Shown here piece after piece: positions 17,878 to 26,455 of a stretch of 64,000 nt of DNA. A program made the translations under genes and the position numbers. Under the pieces are notes generated by a model. It was not told the origin of the DNA and made no database searches. It saw nothing but the letters and a program-made list of their open reading frames with translations. This DNA comes from Streptoalloteichus tenebrarius. GTDB taxonomy: Bacteria > Actinomycetota > Actinomycetes > Mycobacteriales > Pseudonocardiaceae. The DNA lies in the NCBI RefSeq assembly GCF_024171885.1, contig NZ_JAMTCP010000020.1, forward strand, positions 1 to 64,000, read 5' to 3'. Numbering within the stretch: position 1 is the stretch's first letter; every line of letters begins with the position of its first letter.

Positions 17878-19191
17878 GTGGGAAACAGGCGTGAAGCATT
17901 CGCAGCTCGACGCGAGGCGATGGGCTTCACCCAGGAGAGCCTCGCTGCTGCTGTCGGTGTGGAGTTCTCTACCGTTGGCCGTTGGGAGCGCGGTGCCCTG
18001 ACCCCTCAACCGTGGCGTAGGCCCCGGATCGCGACCGCGCTCGATGTTTCCCTCGACGAGTTGGATGCCTTGCTCGGACAGGGCTCAGCTGACGCCTTGA
18101 CAAGTCCGTCACAGTTGAACGCCGGACAAGAAGTGCCTGGGCAATCCGAGATCTCGCTGGCGCTGCAAGGCTCCGCTTCCATTGGCGTGAACGGCCACGA
18201 CCCGACCGAGCATGTTGCCGTAGGCGCTGACCCGGCAGAGTTCCTCAAGTCGTTGACCTTGAACGTGGAGCCTCCCCGGCGTGTCGGGTGGGCCGAGGTC
18301 GAGCAGGTAAAGCTGATGACGCGCACGCTGGCTGCCAGCGAGAACCTCTACGGCGGAGCCATGGCCGGTGAGGCAGGGCTCGCGCACCTGCGGTGGGCCA
18401 GCCGCCTGCTGGACTCCCAGGCCAACAACGGCGTCGAAGCAGGGATGTTCGAGGCGGTCGGGAACTTGGCAGGGGTTGTGGCGTTCTCAGCCTTCGACGT
18501 CGGTAACCATGACGCCGCAGCACGATGCTTCCGTTTCGGCCTCTGGTGTGCAGAGCAGGGTGGGTCGTGGGAGCTACGTGCTGCGACTCTCGCCGACATG
18601 GCGCGCCAAGCCATCTACCTGGGCAAACTGGACGACGCTCTGTCGTTGATCGAGTTCGCTCAGGTCCGAGCCGACCGGTTGAGCGCCACCGCGCGAGCCA
18701 TGATCGGCGTCGTCCGCGCTCGGTTGCTCGCGATGTTGGGACGCCACGACGAAGCGCGAGCCGAGGTCGACCGCGCTGACATGCACTTCGTCGGGCGTCA
18801 AGCGGCGGCCGACCCGCCATGGTTGGTCTACTACGACGAGGCTGAACACGCAGGCAGCAGTGCGCGAGCACTCACTCCACTCGCTGTGGCCGAGAAGCGG
18901 CCGGATGATGCCGCCGAACGTCTCGAAACGGCAATCCGCTTGCACAGCGACGCCTACCCGCGTTCACGAGCATTCTCCAGAACGCGGTTGGCGACTTTGC
19001 ACATGACGATCGGCGACCCGCGTGAGGCAGTCCACATTGGACATCGAGCCGTCGCCGATGCCGCAATGTTGCACTCTCAGCGGATGAACGAGGAACTGTC
19101 CAAACTGGTCCGTTCGTGTGAAGGGCACCTGTCAATACCAGAAGTGGCTGAGCTCGCCGACTTCGCGGCATCGGCTATGACCAATGTCTGA
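17878..19191 (+). CDS. XRE-family HTH/TPR transcriptional regulator (intact)
   Basis: 437 aa from GTG 17878, preceded by GTGGAGTGAGG. The N-terminal HTH (MGNRREAFAARREAMGFTQE, SLAAAVGVEFSTVGRWERG, ALTPQPWRRPRIATALDVSL) is unbroken and serves as the reference for the two frameshifted paralogues in the window. About 300 residues of helical TPR-like repeats follow (AARCFRFGLWCAEQGG, LADMARQAIYLGKLDDALSL). It probably binds DNA and senses a peptide or small molecule with the TPR domain. Its stop overlaps the phosphotransferase start by 8 nt. Confidence 0.88.
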   Translation: MGNRREAFAARREAMGFTQESLAAAVGVEFSTVGRWERGALTPQPWRRPRIATALDVSLDELDALLGQGSADALTSPSQLNAGQEVPGQSEISLALQGSASIGVNGHDPTEHVAVGADPAEFLKSLTLNVEPPRRVGWAEVEQVKLMTRTLAASENLYGGAMAGEAGLAHLRWASRLLDSQANNGVEAGMFEAVGNLAGVVAFSAFDVGNHDAAARCFRFGLWCAEQGGSWELRAATLADMARQAIYLGKLDDALSLIEFAQVRADRLSATARAMIGVVRARLLAMLGRHDEARAEVDRADMHFVGRQAAADPPWLVYYDEAEHAGSSARALTPLAVAEKRPDDAAERLETAIRLHSDAYPRSRAFSRTRLATLHMTIGDPREAVHIGHRAVADAAMLHSQRMNEELSKLVRSCEGHLSIPEVAELADFAASAMTNV

Positions 19192-20092
19192 TGTGGATAC
19201 CGGGCTGGTCATGTCGGGAGATCCGGGTGACGTGCTGACGTCAGCGGGCAGGAAAGCTGGTGTGCCTACCGCGGAAGCGGCCTTGATCCGTGACGGCACG
19301 AACGTCATCTACCAGCTGGCTGGTGGTGTTGTGGCTCGTGTGGGCCCTCCAGGCTCGCAGCTTGTCGCCGCCCGTCAAATCCAGGCGTCGCGTTGGCTGG
19401 CTGACGTCGGGATCCCCGTCGTGCGTGCCGTCGACGACATCGACCAGCCCACGGTTGTTGGGAATCGACCCGTCACATGGTGGGTACAGCTTCCTGTCCA
19501 TCGTCACGCCTCGCCGGCGGAGCTCGGCGCGGTACTGGGACACCTTCACGCCCTGGAGGTACCGGAGTCGCCTTCGTTCCCCGTTGTCGACCCCTTCGAA
19601 GGGCTGCGCGAGTCAATCGACGGCGGAACCGTCCTGCCCGAGGATGACCGGGCCTGGCTTCGAGATCTCGCAAGTCGGCTGCACCGTGAGTACTCGGCGT
19701 TGGTTCCGGGACTGCCTCGGTGCGTCATCCACGGCGATGCGTGGCAGGGCAACGTTGTTGTCCCCAGGGCGGGTGGAACCCCTGTGTTGCTGGATCTCGA
19801 CCACATCGGGATCGGGCTTCGGGAGTGGGACCTGGTCTCGTTGGCGGTCGATTACACCGACTTCGCCCGGATCACGGACTCGGATTACCAGGCCTTCGTG
19901 GACGCCTACGGCGGTTATGACATGACAGCGTGGCATGGCTACCGCACCCTGGCGACGATCAAAGAACTACGTTGGACAGCCTTCGTTCTCGGCAAAGCGA
20001 AGACCAGCACGGAAGCAGCCCAACAAGTACAACACCGGGTGGCGTGCCTGCGTGGCGAGATCGAGCCGCCTTGGTGGTGGTCGGCGTTTTGA
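19184..20092 (+). CDS. APH/choline kinase-fold phosphotransferase
   Basis: 302 aa, ATG 19184, overlapping the XRE gene. The kinase-like core has the catalytic loop HGDAWQGNV (Asp base and metal-binding Asn) and the metal-binding DLDH. Upstream, GVVARVGPPGS resembles the ATP-binding strand region, and LPVHRHASPAELGAVLGHLH fits the hinge region of aminoglycoside phosphotransferases. Members phosphorylate hydroxyls of antibiotics or metabolites. Whether this one is a resistance enzyme or biosynthetic cannot be told. Confidence 0.85.
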   Translation: MSDVDTGLVMSGDPGDVLTSAGRKAGVPTAEAALIRDGTNVIYQLAGGVVARVGPPGSQLVAARQIQASRWLADVGIPVVRAVDDIDQPTVVGNRPVTWWVQLPVHRHASPAELGAVLGHLHALEVPESPSFPVVDPFEGLRESIDGGTVLPEDDRAWLRDLASRLHREYSALVPGLPRCVIHGDAWQGNVVVPRAGGTPVLLDLDHIGIGLREWDLVSLAVDYTDFARITDSDYQAFVDAYGGYDMTAWHGYRTLATIKELRWTAFVLGKAKTSTEAAQQVQHRVACLRGEIEPPWWWSAF

Positions 20093-20180
20093 GTCGGCGG
20101 CCTCTGGCTTACTCGTACATCGAACATCTGAGGTGGTACACGTTAATTCGTCCGTCACATGATCGAGGGGCTGGTCGAGG

Positions 20181-20813
20181 TCACAGGGCTGTAGCGGCGG
20201 GAAGGCGTCCGAGGACAGGAAGCGGGACGAAGTTCTCGGCGTGGTCGACGCCGATGCGCGCGCCCCACAGCCGGGCGAGGTTCTCGGCCATCGGGCCGAA
20301 GTGTCCGGTGATGGGCTGGGAGGCGTGCGCGGCCAGGGCGCGCTGCTTGGTGGCCCAGGTGGTGGTGATGTCGACGGTGGTGTGGGCGGGAACGGGGCCG
20401 GCGAGGGTGAGGCTGTTGTAGGTGTCGGTGGTGTAGACCCGGCGAGGGTGTCCGCTGGCGATGACGACCTCGGGAAGTGCCTCCAGCACGGCTTCGGCGA
20501 TCCGCCAGTGGTCCGGGTGCACATCGCGGAGGGGGTGGGTGAGAACCACCTCGGGGCGGGTGTCCAGCAGCAGCTCGCGCACGGCCACCGCGGTCGGCTC
20601 GTTGAACTGATGGAGCCCGGCGCCGAGTGCGGCGGCGCCGGCGGCGGCCTCGCTGGCGCGGGGCTCGGGGTGACGTGGGACGGCGATGGTGACGTCGGTT
20701 CCGGCGGCGACGCAGAGGGCGAGCGTTCCGCCGGCCCAGAGTTCGGCGTCATCGGGGTGGGCCATCACGGTCAACACCGAGGCGGGTGGGATGAACGCGA
20801 CCACTGGAATCAC
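20181..20813 (-). CDS. PIG-L family deacetylase
   Basis: About 210 aa from GTG 20813, whose GTGA overlaps the exonuclease stop; the longer frame to 21113 is antisense-like. It shows the LmbE/PIG-L metal site: AHPDDAELWAGG near the N-terminus and HPLRDVHPDHW in the middle. These zinc enzymes remove N-acetyl groups from sugars, as MshB does in mycothiol and BshB in bacillithiol. It is the last gene of a trio with an exonuclease and a glycosyltransferase remnant, which suggests action on a glycoside. Confidence 0.88.
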   Translation of the reverse strand: MIPVVAFIPPASVLTVMAHPDDAELWAGGTLALCVAAGTDVTIAVPRHPEPRASEAAAGAAALGAGLHQFNEPTAVAVRELLLDTRPEVVLTHPLRDVHPDHWRIAEAVLEALPEVVIASGHPRRVYTTDTYNSLTLAGPVPAHTTVDITTTWATKQRALAAHASQPITGHFGPMAENLARLWGARIGVDHAENFVPLPVLGRLPAATAL

Positions 20814-21664
20814 CACAGCCCGAGCTTGTCGATGACGTCGGCAGGCTTGGGCAGGGGCCGGCTGCTGCGGCCGATGGGTAGCAGGGGCAGGGTGAGGTCG
20901 GTGCGCATTCTGATCAGGTCGCGCCAGCCGAGGACCTGGTCCCAGGCTTCGAGGGCGGCCTTGCCCTTGGTGCCGGTGAGCCGTCCGGCGTCGGCGAGCT
21001 GGTCGAGGGTGAGGCCGCCGGCCAGGAGCTTGGCGGCGGTGCCCGCGCCTATGCCGCGTACGCCGGGGATGTTGTCGGCCGGGTCGCCGGTGAGGGCCCG
21101 GAAGTCCGCCCACTGGGTTGGCTGGACCTGGTAGCGGTCGAACACGGTGTCGGGCTCGATGTGGCGGCGGCCTCGCCTCATGGCGGTGTTGAGCACCCGG
21201 ACGCGGTCGTCGATGAGCTGGTAGAAGTCACGGTCGCCGGACATGATCCACACCGGGCGATCGGGGTCCTCACAGCGGACGTGAGTGACGAGGGTGGCGA
21301 TCACGTCATCGGCTTCGGCTGTGTCGATCTCGATCCACGCCAGCCCGTGGGCGGTCAGCGCTTCCTGGACGTGCGGGATGGCGCGGATGGGCTTGAACGC
21401 GGCTTCGTCGAGGACACGGTTGGCCTTGTAGTCGCTGTCTGTGGCTTGGCGTTCGGCCGCTCCGTGCTGGCCGTCGAACACCACGATCACCTCCGGCGGT
21501 GCTGCGAACTCCTCCCGGACGGCCACGCGCAGTAGCGCGAAGAAGGCGAACTCGGCGGTCAGATCACGGGTCTTGTCGCGGGAATAGATCGCGGCGGGGA
21601 AGCCGAAGGCTCCGCGCCAGAGCAAGTTGTGGCCGTCGACCAGCAGAAGTGGGACATCGGTCAT
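20810..21664 (-). CDS. 5'-3' exonuclease (FEN/PIN-type, PolA N-terminal-like)
   Basis: 284 aa from ATG 21664 (TGATG junction with the upstream gene; GTG 21667 possible). The flap-nuclease acidic sites are intact: LLLVDGHNLLWRG, VVFDG, IDTAEADDVIATLV, IMSGDRDFYQL, and LTGDPADNIPGVRGIGAGTA forming the H3TH DNA-binding element. It is free-standing, without a polymerase domain. It could act in replication or repair or, given CRISPR and regulators nearby, in a mobile or defence setting. Being fused in an operon to a deacetylase is unusual. Confidence 0.9.
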   Translation of the reverse strand: MTDVPLLLVDGHNLLWRGAFGFPAAIYSRDKTRDLTAEFAFFALLRVAVREEFAAPPEVIVVFDGQHGAAERQATDSDYKANRVLDEAAFKPIRAIPHVQEALTAHGLAWIEIDTAEADDVIATLVTHVRCEDPDRPVWIMSGDRDFYQLIDDRVRVLNTAMRRGRRHIEPDTVFDRYQVQPTQWADFRALTGDPADNIPGVRGIGAGTAAKLLAGGLTLDQLADAGRLTGTKGKAALEAWDQVLGWRDLIRMRTDLTLPLLPIGRSSRPLPKPADVIDKLGLW

Positions 21665-22478
21665 CACCGCACCGCCTTGAGGAAGTCATGGGCGACTGTG
21701 GTGGGCAGATAGTCCCGCGAGCGGTAGTACGCAGCCCGTGATAGCGCTGCGTCGCGTACCGGATCGTCGAGGAGGACTTCAGCGGCACCCCACAGGCCGA
21801 ACTCGCCGTGGGCGCGGGGCACCACGATCCCGCCCGCTCCTTCTCCGGTGCCGATGAGCGCGGGAAGGTTGTCCACGTCGAAGGCGACGACCGGGGTGCC
21901 GACGCTCATGGCCTCCAGGGCGACGAGGCCGAAGGTCTCCTCCGTCGAGGGCACGATCACGACAGCTGCTTCAGCGAGCCACGGCTGGACCTGGGCCCAG
22001 GGCAGGCGCCGTCGCGGATGCCGCCCATGAGCAGGTGGGCGGCGGAGTGGGCGCAGCGGCGGTACTCGGCGGCCTGGGCGCCGGCAGCGTGCTCGAACCC
22101 GGCCTCGGCGAGGACGACCTCGACGCCGCGGTCGACGAGGCGCCCGGCGTCGAGCAGGGCGCGGACGTTCTTCTCCGGCCCGAGCCGGGCCAGCACCCGC
22201 ACCGGCCCGCTCCGCCGTAGCGCCTCGCGCTGGCTGGCGTCGGGTGCTCTGTGGTCGTCAAGCAGGGCGTTGGGCACGATCCGCCAGCAGGTGCTGTCGT
22301 AGCCCCGGTTGTGGGCTTGGCCGAGGACCGTGGTCGACGGCGCGACCACCAGGTCGGTGCGTTCCAAGGCCGGTGCGAGGTCCTGGTCGTGGCCGACGAC
22401 GTGCATCGCCAGCACCGTGCGCACTCCGTCGCAAGCTGGGGCGAGGCGTCCGAGTCCCCACAAGGCGTCGACGTACAC
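21664..22478 (-). pseudogene. Glycosyltransferase (GT4-like), 5'-truncated and frameshifted
   Basis: The 3' part (21664-21960) reads MIVPSTEETFGLVALEAMSV then GTPVVAFDVDNLPALIG, the nucleotide-sugar-binding motif of GT4 enzymes. The 5' part (21957-22478) reads LVVAPSTTVLGQAHNRGYDS, IVPNALLDD and VRVLARLGPEKNVRALLDAG. They join only after a one-base shift near 21,990-22,015, where the other frame gives LPWAQVQPWLAEAAVVIVPS. The frame stays open upstream to a stop at 22,578-22,580, reaching RHHVDVAVYVDALWGLGRL. The usual first about 100 residues are absent; CRISPR DNA lies there instead. Probably inactive. Confidence 0.75.
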
Positions 22479-22590
22479 GGCGACGTCGACGTGGTGGCGG
22501 CGGAAGCCCCGGTCACACGCTGGGCCGTCATCAGAAACCCGGCAGCCGCGAGGCGTGCACTGGCGTGGGCAGCACGGCTACCTGAGCAAC

Positions 22591-22638
22591 TCGACGAAGA
22601 GGCCTCGACACCAGAGGGTGCCGAGGCCTCTTCGTCGA
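22591..22638. repeat. Perfect 17-bp inverted repeat beside the CRISPR trailer
   Basis: TCGACGAAGAGGCCTCG (22591-22607) is the exact reverse complement of 22622-22638. Within the 14-nt loop a further CACC/GGTG pair extends the stem after one mismatch. There is no T-tract. It sits 65 bp from the degenerate first repeat of the CRISPR array, on the trailer side, so it could stop the array transcript or be one end of a lost element. Confidence 0.7.
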
Positions 22639-22702
22639 ACGTGACAGCCCCAGAAGCAGCGGCAGTGCCAGGCAAAGCCGCAAACCCACCCCCGCGTACG
22701 CA

Positions 22703-23584
22703 GACTCACCCCCGCGTGCGCGGGGCCGACGCAATGAGCTGGACCAGCACCAGGCTGAGCAAGGAACCATCCCCGCATGGGCGGGGCCGACTTGATGCGC
22801 ACCGGCACGAGTTTCCACGCCGGCGAACCATCCCCGCATGGGCGGGGCCGACGACGGGCTCGTGGGACCGTTCACCGTGCTGAGCGAACCATCCCCGCGT
22901 GGGCGGGGCCGACGGTGAACAGACCGGTGCCCACGGCGAACATGCCGAACCATCCCCGCGTGGGCGGGGCCGAGGGTGAGTCGAGACCACCCCGATCACG
23001 GCAAACGGAACCATCCCCGCGTGGGCGGGGCCGACTTGGAAGTCGACCAGCCCACCCGGCGGCATGCTGAACCATCCCCGCATGGGCGGGGCCGACCTTG
23101 ACGCCGTGGCACAGCACCGAACCAAACTGGAACCATCCCCGCATGGGCGGGGCCGACGGCTTCCTGGGGCTGACGCTGGTGATGCAGCTCGAACCATCCC
23201 CGCATGGGCGGGGCCGACAGATCCGCGACGCGCTGAAGCAGTAGCGAAGGGGAACCATCCCCGCATGGGCGGGGCCGACTGGAGGAGCTGCGCGCGGCCG
23301 GGGCAACCGAGGGAACCATCCCCGCATGGGCGGGGCCGACGGCTTCCTGGGGCTGACGCTGGTGATGCAGCTCGAACCATCCCCGCATGGGCGGGGCCGA
23401 CAGATCCGCGACGCGCTGAAGCAGTAGCGAAGGGGAACCATCCCCGCATGGGCGGGGCCGACTGGAGGAGCTGCGCGCGGCCGGGGCAACCGAGGGAACC
23501 ATCCCCGCATGGGCGGGGCCGACTTCGCGCCGGCCAGTCGCACGGCCTTGAAGAACGAACCATCCCCGCATGGGCGGGGCCGAC
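22703..23584 (-). CRISPR. Type I-E-like CRISPR array, 15 repeats, 14 spacers
   Basis: Repeats of 28 nt recur every 61 nt exactly, at 22703, 22764, 22825, 22886, 22947, 23008, 23069, 23130, 23191, 23252, 23313, 23374, 23435, 23496 and 23557, with 33-nt spacers. On the minus strand the repeat starts GTCGGCCCCGCCCATGCGGG and ends ATGGTTC, a form typical of actinobacterial I-E arrays. The repeat at 22703 is degenerate (4 mismatches), so it is the old trailer end. The leader should be at 23585 onward and transcription leftward. Three repeats carry GCG for GCA and one ends GCCGAG. Spacers 23158-23340 are duplicated at 23341-23523. No cas gene is in the window. Confidence 0.97.
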
Positions 23585-23874
23585 ACTTCCTGACCTGGTG
23601 TTCTATCCGACCAAGGCACGGGTTTTGACCATTTGCTCTTGCCATCCATGGGACGGGCGGGGACTGTACGTCACTCCATGATCGCGCCATGGCGGATGCG
23701 CTCGACAGTGACCCCCTGTGTTCCCTGCGGCATGGAGGGCAACGACTTCATGGAACGTCGCCGGGTGGTCGAGGGGATCAATGCTCTGGCCGTCAGGAAG
23801 GTCAGCGAGATCGACGCACCGGTCGCGATGTTGGGTCACGATCATCTCGAAGTGATGGTTGCGGACTTCTGAGG
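23585..23874. other. CRISPR leader and remnant DNA
   Basis: Next to the last full repeat is a comparatively AT-rich stretch (GGCACGGGTTTTGACCATTT). On the minus strand TGGTCA, 17 nt, then GGATAG could serve as a weak promoter for the array. Beyond about 23,640 there are short open frames on both strands (an 80-codon minus frame and a 79-codon plus frame) without any recognised family. I do not call a gene here. Confidence 0.45.
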
Positions 23875-24114
23875 CCCGCCGCCCGCGCCTTCGACCTCGT
23901 CGGCGACGTCGACGCCGCCCACACCTACGCCCAACACGCCATCAACGTCGCCACCGGCCTGGACTCCACCCGCGTCAAACGACGCTTCCTCGACCTCGCC
24001 CACGAAATCGCCCCAGCGGCGGGCACCAGCCCGAACGCCGGGGAACTCCGCGCCCAACTCTGCCTGGCCGCTGGCGTCACCGAACCCGACCAGTGGCAAC
24101 AGGGCAACAGGTAA
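23875..24114 (+). pseudogene. C-terminal fragment of an XRE/TPR regulator
   Basis: The last 80 codons of an open frame read AARAFDLVGDVDAAHTYAQH, AINVATGLDSTRVKRRFLDL and AHEIAPAAGTSPNAGELRAQ, helical-repeat sequence typical of the C-terminus of actinobacterial XRE regulators. Upstream the frame turns into low-complexity sequence with no HTH. It is followed directly by a DUF397 remnant, the usual partner of such regulators. A decayed regulator/DUF397 pair is the simplest reading. Confidence 0.6.
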
Positions 24115-24262
24115 CGGAGAGTGCGTCGAGGTGGCGTCGGTAGCAAAGGTCGTTGCGGTGCGGGATTCGAAGAACCCGGTCGGGCCGGCGCTCGTCTTCG
24201 CGCCGGCCGCGTTCGCCGCGTTCGTCAATACCGTGAAGGCCGGTCGGCTCGACCTGAGCTGA
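24110..24262 (+). pseudogene. DUF397 domain, N-terminally truncated
   Basis: The frame reads GNGECVEVASVAKVVAVRDS, KNPVGPALVFAPAAFAAFV, NTVKAGRLDLS and stops at 24260. This is nearly a full DUF397 domain (signature CVEVA, VRDSK, FxxAFVxxVKAG) but lacks the normal W-x-KSSYS start. The only in-frame start inside is GTG 24131. It overlaps the end of the XRE fragment. DUF397 proteins pair with XRE/AbaA-like regulators in actinomycete development and toxin-antitoxin-like loci. Probably non-functional. Confidence 0.65.
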
Positions 24263-24278
24263 CCTTGTTACAGAAGCC

Positions 24279-24312
24279 GGCGGCGGGGCCAGGCTTGGTG
24301 GCCCCCGCCGCC
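24279..24312. terminator. GC-rich hairpin after the DUF397 remnant
   Basis: GGCGGCGGGGCC (24279-24290) pairs with GGCCCCCGCCGCC (24300-24312), with one bulged C and a 9-nt loop. It lies between the plus-strand DUF397 remnant and the convergent hydrolase gene and could end both transcripts. No T-run follows. Confidence 0.55.
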
Positions 24313-24378
24313 AATCAGCCGCTGGTCCCCGGGCGGTCCCCGCGAGGTCCCCGGGACGGGACCGGTGTCCCGACCGGA

Positions 24379-25278
24379 TCAGTCGTGGGAGGCCAGGAAC
24401 TCGGCCACGAACCGCATGCACAACTCGCGTTCGTCGATGTGCGGGAAGTGGCCGGAGTCGGGCAGGACGGCCCACCGCACGTCACGGACCCGCTGGTGGA
24501 AGGGCAGCATCGCGGCCGGGGCGACGTGGTCGTAGCTGCCGGACAGCAGCAGCGTCGGCGCGGTGATCCCCTCCAGCCGGTCGACGACGCTCCACCCCCG
24601 CAGCGTCCCGGTCACCTCGCCCATTCGCGGCCCGTACGTCGCCCTGAGGACCGTCGGGTCCTGCGTCCCCGCGTCGAGCGAGCGCACCAGCTCGTCCGGC
24701 CACGGCGTGACGCGGCACAGGTGCTTGCCGAAGTACTCCCGCTGGAGCAACTCGTACTCCGGGGAGTCGGAGCGGGTGGCGGCGTGGCTGCCCAGTGCCT
24801 TCTGGATCGCCTCCGGCTGGCGCTCGTACAGCCGGCGCTGCTCGGCGACGCCGAGGTCCACCGAGGCCGGCGCGCTGACCAGGACCAGCGAGCGCATCCC
24901 GCTCGGGCCGTGAACGGCGTGCTCGGCGGAGAGCATTCCGCCCCACGAGTGGCCGAGCAGGTGGTACCGGTCCTCGACGCCCAGCTCCGCGAGCAGGGCG
25001 ACGAGCTCGTCCCGGAACCGCTCCACCCGCCAGAACTCCTCCGGCGCGTCGGGGACCCGGCTCGACCGGCCGTTGCCGATCTGGTCGTAGTGGATGACCG
25101 CGCGGTCGTCGGCGGCCAGGTCGGTGAAGGACAACACGCTGTCGTGCGTGGATCCCGGGCCGCCGTGCACCACCACGACCGGCGCGCGGTCGCCGCGCAG
25201 GTCGCCCGTGACCCGGTACCACGTGCGGTGGCCCCGGAAGTCGATGTGTCCTTCGTGGACGGAGACGCTCGTCGTCAT
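24379..25278 (-). CDS. Proline iminopeptidase-like alpha/beta hydrolase
   Basis: 299 aa from ATG 25278 with GAGGTGAG upstream; the longer frame to 25401 lacks a site. The proline iminopeptidase (S33) pattern is clear: oxyanion HGGPG in VVVVHGGPGSTHDS, nucleophile elbow GHSWGG, Asp in LLLSGSYDHVAP, and catalytic His in LPDSGHFPHIDE. The cap region lies between. It is cytosolic, with no signal peptide. It would release N-terminal proline or other residues from peptides, or hydrolyse a related amide. It is a single gene, set apart from the neighbours by composition. Confidence 0.9.
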   Translation of the reverse strand: MTTSVSVHEGHIDFRGHRTWYRVTGDLRGDRAPVVVVHGGPGSTHDSVLSFTDLAADDRAVIHYDQIGNGRSSRVPDAPEEFWRVERFRDELVALLAELGVEDRYHLLGHSWGGMLSAEHAVHGPSGMRSLVLVSAPASVDLGVAEQRRLYERQPEAIQKALGSHAATRSDSPEYELLQREYFGKHLCRVTPWPDELVRSLDAGTQDPTVLRATYGPRMGEVTGTLRGWSVVDRLEGITAPTLLLSGSYDHVAPAAMLPFHQRVRDVRWAVLPDSGHFPHIDERELCMRFVAEFLASHD

Positions 25279-25966
25279 GCGGAAACTCACCTCGTCTGGG
25301 ATGGGCGGAGCCAGGGCCGCGCGGGCGGACCACGCACGCCAGCACGACCACGGCGTCCACCGGTTGTCGAACGGGGAAGAGGGGTCCGGTCTGTACCGCA
25401 CAAGCCGCGCCGGCCGACCCTCGAATGGTGGCCTCCGTGGTGGGCGTGCTCCATCCCGAATGGCGACACCCTAACCCGAACCGCGCGAACTCCGCGCGTT
25501 CCACACATGACAAATGACATGGGCCGTCCCAGGTCAGCGGCGGTGCTAGTGCCCGAGGAACCGCCGGGCGGCGGAAATGAAGGGCCTGCTTGGGTCGCTT
25601 TTCCCGTGTCGGAGCGGACGATTCCGCACCACTTTGTCGCGGACGGGGATGGATGCTTGGATGAGCGACCCCACGCATCGAACGTTGCCGGACTCATGCC
25701 CCGTAGCCACCCGGTCCCTGGTGCGGGTGTTCCCAGCATTCGCTCGCTGAGGCTGACCCCTTCGACGATCGTCTGTTCGCCGGCGTTGTCATCGCGCGTT
25801 GATGTCAATCCTGGCTGCGGAGACGGGAAGGACGCCAGGCCGGCGCAGCGGATCGGACACCCGAGAAGCCCCGCCTCGCGGTGATATGCCCTTGGTCGTG
25901 CCGTTGTGTCGGGTGTGCCGTCGCGTGGTGGTGCGCGGATGCCTTGATCGTCTTGCTGTCCTGGCG
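25279..25966. other. 690-bp region without a supported gene
   Basis: Open frames on both strands cross this stretch, but none has coding-like composition, a good start or a recognised family. The left end should contain the promoter of the minus-strand hydrolase. Around 25,500-25,600 the sequence is less GC-rich (TGACAAATGACATGGGCC). I see no hairpin, repeat or RNA gene that I can support. Confidence 0.5.
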
Positions 25967-26410
25967 TCAGTCGTCGTCGTGTCGGCCACGGCGGGCGCGT
26001 TTGATGGTGGCTCGCTGCCGCTTCGCGGCCAACCGGCGTTCCTTGGCGGCCCGGCTCGGCCTGCTCGGCCGCCGGGGAGGGGGCGGAGGGGCCAGCGCGG
26101 CGCGGAGGAGGTCCGTCAACCGTTCCCGCGCGGCCTGCCGGTTCATGAGCTGGCTGCGGTGCTCCATCGCCGCCACGGTCAGCACCCCGTCGACGAGCCG
26201 GTGCCGCAGCCGGCGCAGGAGTTGCTCGCGGGCGTGCTCGGTCAGCGCCGCCGACCGTCCGATGTCGAACGACAGCTCGACCCGGCTGTCGGTCGTGTTC
26301 ACCGACTGGCCGCCGGGGCCCGACGAGCGGGAGAAGCGTTCCTTGAGTTCCGCGCGGGGGATGACCACCGCGGAGCTGACGCGCAGGTCACCGTCCACGT
26401 CCCCCAGCAT
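25967..26410 (-). CDS. arfB: Peptidyl-tRNA hydrolase ArfB-like (GGQ release factor)
   Basis: 147 aa from ATG 26410. The RF-1 GGQ domain is complete: ELKERFSRSSGPGGQSVNTT followed by DSRVELSFDIGRSAALTEHA. The tail is Lys/Arg-rich (AAKERRLAAKRQRATIKRAR), which in ArfB/YaeJ binds the empty mRNA channel. It rescues ribosomes stalled on non-stop mRNA by hydrolysing peptidyl-tRNA. The length fits the family (about 140 aa). It is followed on the same strand, upstream, by an unrelated small gene. Confidence 0.92.
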   Translation of the reverse strand: MLGDVDGDLRVSSAVVIPRAELKERFSRSSGPGGQSVNTTDSRVELSFDIGRSAALTEHAREQLLRRLRHRLVDGVLTVAAMEHRSQLMNRQAARERLTDLLRAALAPPPPPRRPSRPSRAAKERRLAAKRQRATIKRARRGRHDDD

Positions 26411-26455
26411 GCCTCATCCGGGTGGGCGTTCACGCGGGCATTTCCGGTGGGCCGC

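Noticed and set aside
22706-23563. Long frames across the CRISPR array (e.g. 285 codons, minus)
   Set aside because: They arise because repeat plus spacer length of 61 nt cycles through the frames without stops; the peptide is repeat-encoded.
25287-25808. 173-codon minus-strand frame in the gap after the hydrolase
   Set aside because: No ribosome site, no family and uneven composition; treated as non-coding.
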